64,000 nt of DNA from Streptomyces sp. PTY087I2. GTDB lineage: Bacteria; Actinomycetota; Actinomycetes; Streptomycetales; Streptomycetaceae. The position numbers were made by a program, and so were the translations under genes. Below the pieces are notes generated by a model. It searched no databases. It worked only from the letters and a program-made list of their open reading frames with translations, and was not told the DNA's origin. Shown one piece after another: positions 61,601 through 64,000 of the stretch (its first letter is position 1; every line of letters begins with the position of its first letter). The DNA lies in assembly GCF_001687325.1 (NCBI RefSeq), contig NZ_LZRD01000014.1, positions 1 to 64,000 of the forward strand. Reading direction: 5' to 3'.

Positions 61601-64000
61601 CCCGGCAGGCCGCCCGCGAGCTGACGGACGGCGGGCTGCGGGTGGTACTCGTCGGCCAGGACCGTGACGAACTGCTGGCCCAGCTCAGACTCGCCGCACG
61701 CGATCTCGCCGGTGTGCACGCCGACGGCGGCGAATGGGCCACCCCGGCAGGCAGCTACTTCACGGCACGGCCCATCGGCCCCGACGGCAAGGTCGCCCTG
61801 GTCTACCCGGGTGCGTTCAACTCCTACCCGGGGCTGGGCCAGGACTTCTTCCGCGCCTTCCCCGGCCTGCTGGACCGGTTCGAGGAGGATGCGACGCAGC
61901 CCGAGCGCCAGCTGCGCGCCACCTCGCTCTACCCCCGCAGCCAGGTCGCCCTGGGCCGCCGCGAGCTGATGGGGCTGGAGGCCGGTCTCGGCGAGGACGT
62001 GCCCTTCATGCTCGCCACCGGCACCAACTTCGCCATCCTGTACACGGATCTGGTGCGCGAGGTGCTCGGCGTCCGGCCGCACGGCGCGTTCGGCTACAGC
62101 CTCGGCGAGTCGAGCATGCTCTTCGCGACCGGCGGCTGGCAGACCGGCGGCCGCCGCGACGACCTGATCAGCGACACGCCGATCTTCAAGGACCGGCTGT
62201 GCGGGCCCCGCCGCACCGTGCGCGAGCTGTGGAAGCTGCCGGACTCCGTCCCCGACGCGTCGTTGTGGGCCAGCCATGTGCTGCTCACCGACGCCGACTC
62301 GGTGCGTGCGGTACTGCCCCGCTACGACCGGGTCCACCTCACCCACATCAACACCCCGGCCGAACTGGTCGTCGCGGGCGACCCGGACCAGTGCCGCGCG
62401 CTCGTGAAGGAGCTCGGCTGCCCCGCGGCGCGCTCGCCTGTCAACGTCGTCATGCACTGCCCGGTCGTGGACGCCGAACTGGACGGTCTCGCGGGGCTGA
62501 ACGACTACCCCACGGGCTCGTTCGGCGACCTGGAGCTGTTCAGCGCGTACGACTACGAGGCTCTGCCGGTCCTGGAGCGGGAGGAGATCGCCCGTCGTAT
62601 CGCCTGGACCCTGCGGTCGACGATCGACTTCGCCCGGCTGGTACGCGACGCTCACGACCGGGGGTTCCGCTACTTCATCGAGGTCGGACCCGGCGCGACC
62701 TGCTCGCGCTGGATCCACGACACGCTGGGGGACGCCCCGCACGCCGCGGTTCCCGTGGACCGGCGCGGCGTCTCCACCGCCAGGTCGGTCGCCCGGCTCG
62801 TGGCCCGGCTGATCGGCAACGGCCTGCACCTGGACCTGTCGGCGCTGCTGGAATCGCCGTCGACCGCCACGCAGAACGCCCGAGCCCATCGCTTCCGTGT
62901 GGGCGGCGGTGACCCGGTCCCGGCACGCGTGGCCCGGAGCATCGCCGCGACGGCGTCCGCGGGTGCGGCCGCGGACGCCGTCCCAGCCGTCCCCGCCGCC
63001 GCGCTCGCCGCCTCGGCGGCGTCCGCCTCACCCGCCGCCGCTCCGGGCTCCGGCCCGGCGGCCCCCGGCACCGCTGCCACGGGGGGAGACCCCGACGGCC
63101 GGGCCACCGCGGGTCCCGGCACGCCCCGCCCCACCGCCCCGTCCGCCCCCGTACCGTCCGTACCGCCGGAGGACTCCGCCATGCCTGCCGATCCGACTCT
63201 CGCCGACGCGGAGGTCATCACCTTCGACGGCGACCCGATCTCCTTCCTCCCCTGGGCGCCCGCACCGCACGAGGGCACCGCCCCGTCGGCCCCCGGCGGG
63301 GCCGACGCCCCGCCTCCCTCGCCCGTCCCGGCACGCCCCGAGGCGGCCGCGCCGGCCGCCCCGGCCACCGGGGCCGACGGTTCGCCCGCTCCCGCCGCCG
63401 ACCTGGTGCGGGACATCCGCCGGCAGATGGTCGCCACGCACTCCGTCGTGATGGAGACTCAGCGCATCCTCCAGGGCGCGACGCTCTCCCGGATCGAGTC
63501 GCTGCTGGACGGCGACGCCACGGCCCCCGCTGTCCCGGCCCCGTCGCCGGTCCTTCCGGCGCCCCTCCCCGCGGCGGCTCCCACGGCCGCGCTGCCCCCG
63601 GCCGCCCCCGCCCCTGCCCCCGCCGGCCCTCCGGAGCCCGCGGCCGGGCAGCGCGAGGTCAAGGAGGGCGTGATCTGGGACGAGGCCGATCTGCTGGAGT
63701 TCGCGGTCGGTTCCGTGGCCAAGGTCTTCGGGCCCGAGTTCGGCGTCGTCGACGGGTACGACAAGCGGGTCAGGCTGCCCGCCCCGCCTTACCACTTCGT
63801 CTCCCGCGTCACCGCGCTCGACGGCGTCACCGGCGAGTTCAAGCCCGCCACGATCACCACCGAGTACGACGTTCCCGAGGACGCCTGGTACGCCGTGGAC
63901 GGCGGTGTGCCGCCGGCCGTCACCGTCGAGGCGGGCCAGTGCGACCTGCTGCTCGTCAGCTATCTGGGCATCGACTTCCGCAACAAGGGCGAGCGGGTCT
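58669..64000 (+). CDS. PUFA-synthase-like megasynthase, KS-CLF-AT-DH (PfaC/Pfa3-like), 3' end cut by window
   Basis: Starts at ATG 58669 (AAGGGAC upstream) and is open to the window end, 1777 residues visible. Domains: KS (1-455; Cys199 in LDAACSSALYA, ECHATGTPIGD, FGFGGTNAHVV), a chain-length-factor half (465-890) in which the Cys motif is SSDGSGTA, an AT of PfaB type (1040-1410; Ser1144 in GYSLGESSML, GPGATCSRWI), a long Pro/Ala linker with a helical segment (LVRDIRRQMVATHSVV), then the beginning of the PfaC-type dehydratase (VRLPAPPYHFVSRV, ITTEYDVP, VEAGQCDLLLVSYLGIDF). More DH domains should follow. With the preceding gene it forms an iterative synthase like myxobacterial Pfa2/Pfa3. Confidence 0.92.
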   Translation, partial: MSKYAIVGLSCLFPGAESPAEFWQNLRTGTDNRGEGGEQIFGPGLDARDADPQHSVYCTRGGFVTEFAFDPEGYLLDPDRLSGLDRIFHWSLHVAREALRDSGQLDRPGVLDRTGLILGNYSFPTPASADVSVPLVQESVLEGLRQAGYPALGALADESRRIDPSRLHPENLRVSGSPASVAASALGLGGPRYALDAACSSALYALKLACDHLAAGQADLVLAGGVCAPDPTLIHLSFSDLQAYPRDGFSQPFDSRSGGILTGQGAGMVAVKRLSDAVRDGDRVHAVVDGIGLTNDGSGRHLLVPQGGGQLQSYEQAYAAAGVDPATVDYLECHATGTPIGDATEVDSVAEFFGGAGSVPLIGSVKGNIGHLLTVAGLSSLLKVVLSMGNGHIPPTIGVSSPVTSKDGRVGEESLVRTGRAWPEGEGPRRGAVSAFGFGGTNAHVVLSAADTAAAAPEDPAPADVPALDIVGLGAHFGPLDSLDAFEEAVHQGAGALVPLPERRWRGLDQTRGGSLEAATGVSPGMVPNGAFVDGLGIDPVDLKIPPADLRTYNLQHALVTKVADEALRDAGFSRATAEGRSAPDPRRIAVVIGMEIEPMTHLRLTRRNLGAFVREEFARAGVAVDEEQLAAMSAAGRDAVVDPIVANEVLSFIGNIMASRISSLWNLTGPSFTVSSDGSGTAEALEVARLLLLDPSIEAVLVGAVDLAGSAENLLLRPDVVGEAGLTFGEGSRGRRIGEGAGAVVVTRPDERERPAYARLDAVAIRHAAPVDGVVPEADAATLAAAAQEALAAAGVTAGDIGYLEAHAGGTGAQDRAEIAALASVYPAGGDGVALGSAKAVIGDAGCAATMAGLIRAVLCLHHGYLPGTSGWTRPAAELAEPFGASALFVPTESQPWLRRNKGARRYAAVDFLGASGAHGHLVLSADATRGRVVPADWRRAGGPVVLPLSANSLEALLGAVERHTELVAETDPYALARQAARELTDGGLRVVLVGQDRDELLAQLRLAARDLAGVHADGGEWATPAGSYFTARPIGPDGKVALVYPGAFNSYPGLGQDFFRAFPGLLDRFEEDATQPERQLRATSLYPRSQVALGRRELMGLEAGLGEDVPFMLATGTNFAILYTDLVREVLGVRPHGAFGYSLGESSMLFATGGWQTGGRRDDLISDTPIFKDRLCGPRRTVRELWKLPDSVPDASLWASHVLLTDADSVRAVLPRYDRVHLTHINTPAELVVAGDPDQCRALVKELGCPAARSPVNVVMHCPVVDAELDGLAGLNDYPTGSFGDLELFSAYDYEALPVLEREEIARRIAWTLRSTIDFARLVRDAHDRGFRYFIEVGPGATCSRWIHDTLGDAPHAAVPVDRRGVSTARSVARLVARLIGNGLHLDLSALLESPSTATQNARAHRFRVGGGDPVPARVARSIAATASAGAAADAVPAVPAAALAASAASASPAAAPGSGPAAPGTAATGGDPDGRATAGPGTPRPTAPSAPVPSVPPEDSAMPADPTLADAEVITFDGDPISFLPWAPAPHEGTAPSAPGGADAPPPSPVPARPEAAAPAAPATGADGSPAPAADLVRDIRRQMVATHSVVMETQRILQGATLSRIESLLDGDATAPAVPAPSPVLPAPLPAAAPTAALPPAAPAPAPAGPPEPAAGQREVKEGVIWDEADLLEFAVGSVAKVFGPEFGVVDGYDKRVRLPAPPYHFVSRVTALDGVTGEFKPATITTEYDVPEDAWYAVDGGVPPAVTVEAGQCDLLLVSYLGIDFRNKGERV

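Noticed and set aside
51486..64000. Enediyne PKS
   Set aside because: Enediyne synthases also carry KS-AT-ACP-KR-DH, but here there are tandem ACPs with LGIDSIKRVE motifs and a separate KS-CLF-AT-DH protein, with no thioesterase or enediyne accessory genes.

Overview
The window is very GC-rich chromosomal DNA with codon use, leaderless-type promoters, SARP/LAL regulators and a TTA-containing regulator typical of Streptomyces or a close relative. The left edge is housekeeping DNA: bases 1-470 are the promoter and leader of a ribosomal RNA operon read leftwards (the 16S gene starts just outside the window), followed by proC. From about 4 kb to the right edge the window is one large biosynthetic region that continues past 64 kb.

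Layout. 0.7-3.1 kb: proC and a small ABC transporter. 3.2-8.7 kb: a sarcosine-oxidase-like flavoenzyme, a SARP activator, and a set of SRPBCC protein, class-III aminotransferase and stand-alone thioester reductase. 8.8-18.8 kb: LAL-type LuxR regulator, ABC exporter pair, MMPL exporter and TetR regulator. 18.8-39.6 kb: one leftward operon of 14 genes, with ten 4-nt start/stop overlaps. In transcription order it encodes an aryl-transfer and activation block (KSIII-type acyltransferase, aryl-AMP ligase, aryl carrier protein, amidohydrolase-type cyclase), a 3-hydroxyanthranilate block (dehydrogenase, isochorismatase, PhzE-like synthase, DAHP synthase), then a phosphopantetheinyl transferase, AT-ACP, an enoyl-reductase/KS fusion, two KR-DH proteins and a P450. 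39.9-46.5 kb: a PaaK-like ligase and an iterative type I PKS with 6-methylsalicylate-synthase layout. 46.6-51.2 kb: TetR, MFS exporter and an XRE-SARP-ATPase regulator. 51.5-64 kb: a free ACP and two PUFA-synthase-like megasynthases (KS-AT-ACP-ACP-KR-DH, then KS-CLF-AT-DH, the latter cut by the window end).

How the genes may work together. The central block contains the complete logic expected for a benzoxazole: 3-hydroxyanthranilate made from chorismate, activated and condensed, with 6-methylsalicylate as a likely aryl starter and an amidohydrolase-family cyclase closing the oxazole. The PUFA-like enzymes together with the thioester reductase and aminotransferase resemble the reductive-amination logic of zeamine and fabclavine polyamine assembly. 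The two programmes are interleaved in one operon and share a palindromic operator (TGAGTA-N5/6-TACTCA) found only in the SARP and KSIII/ligase promoter regions. I therefore infer a single hybrid pathway, perhaps an aryl-benzoxazole joined to an amino- or polyene-type chain. The product itself cannot be read from the sequence.
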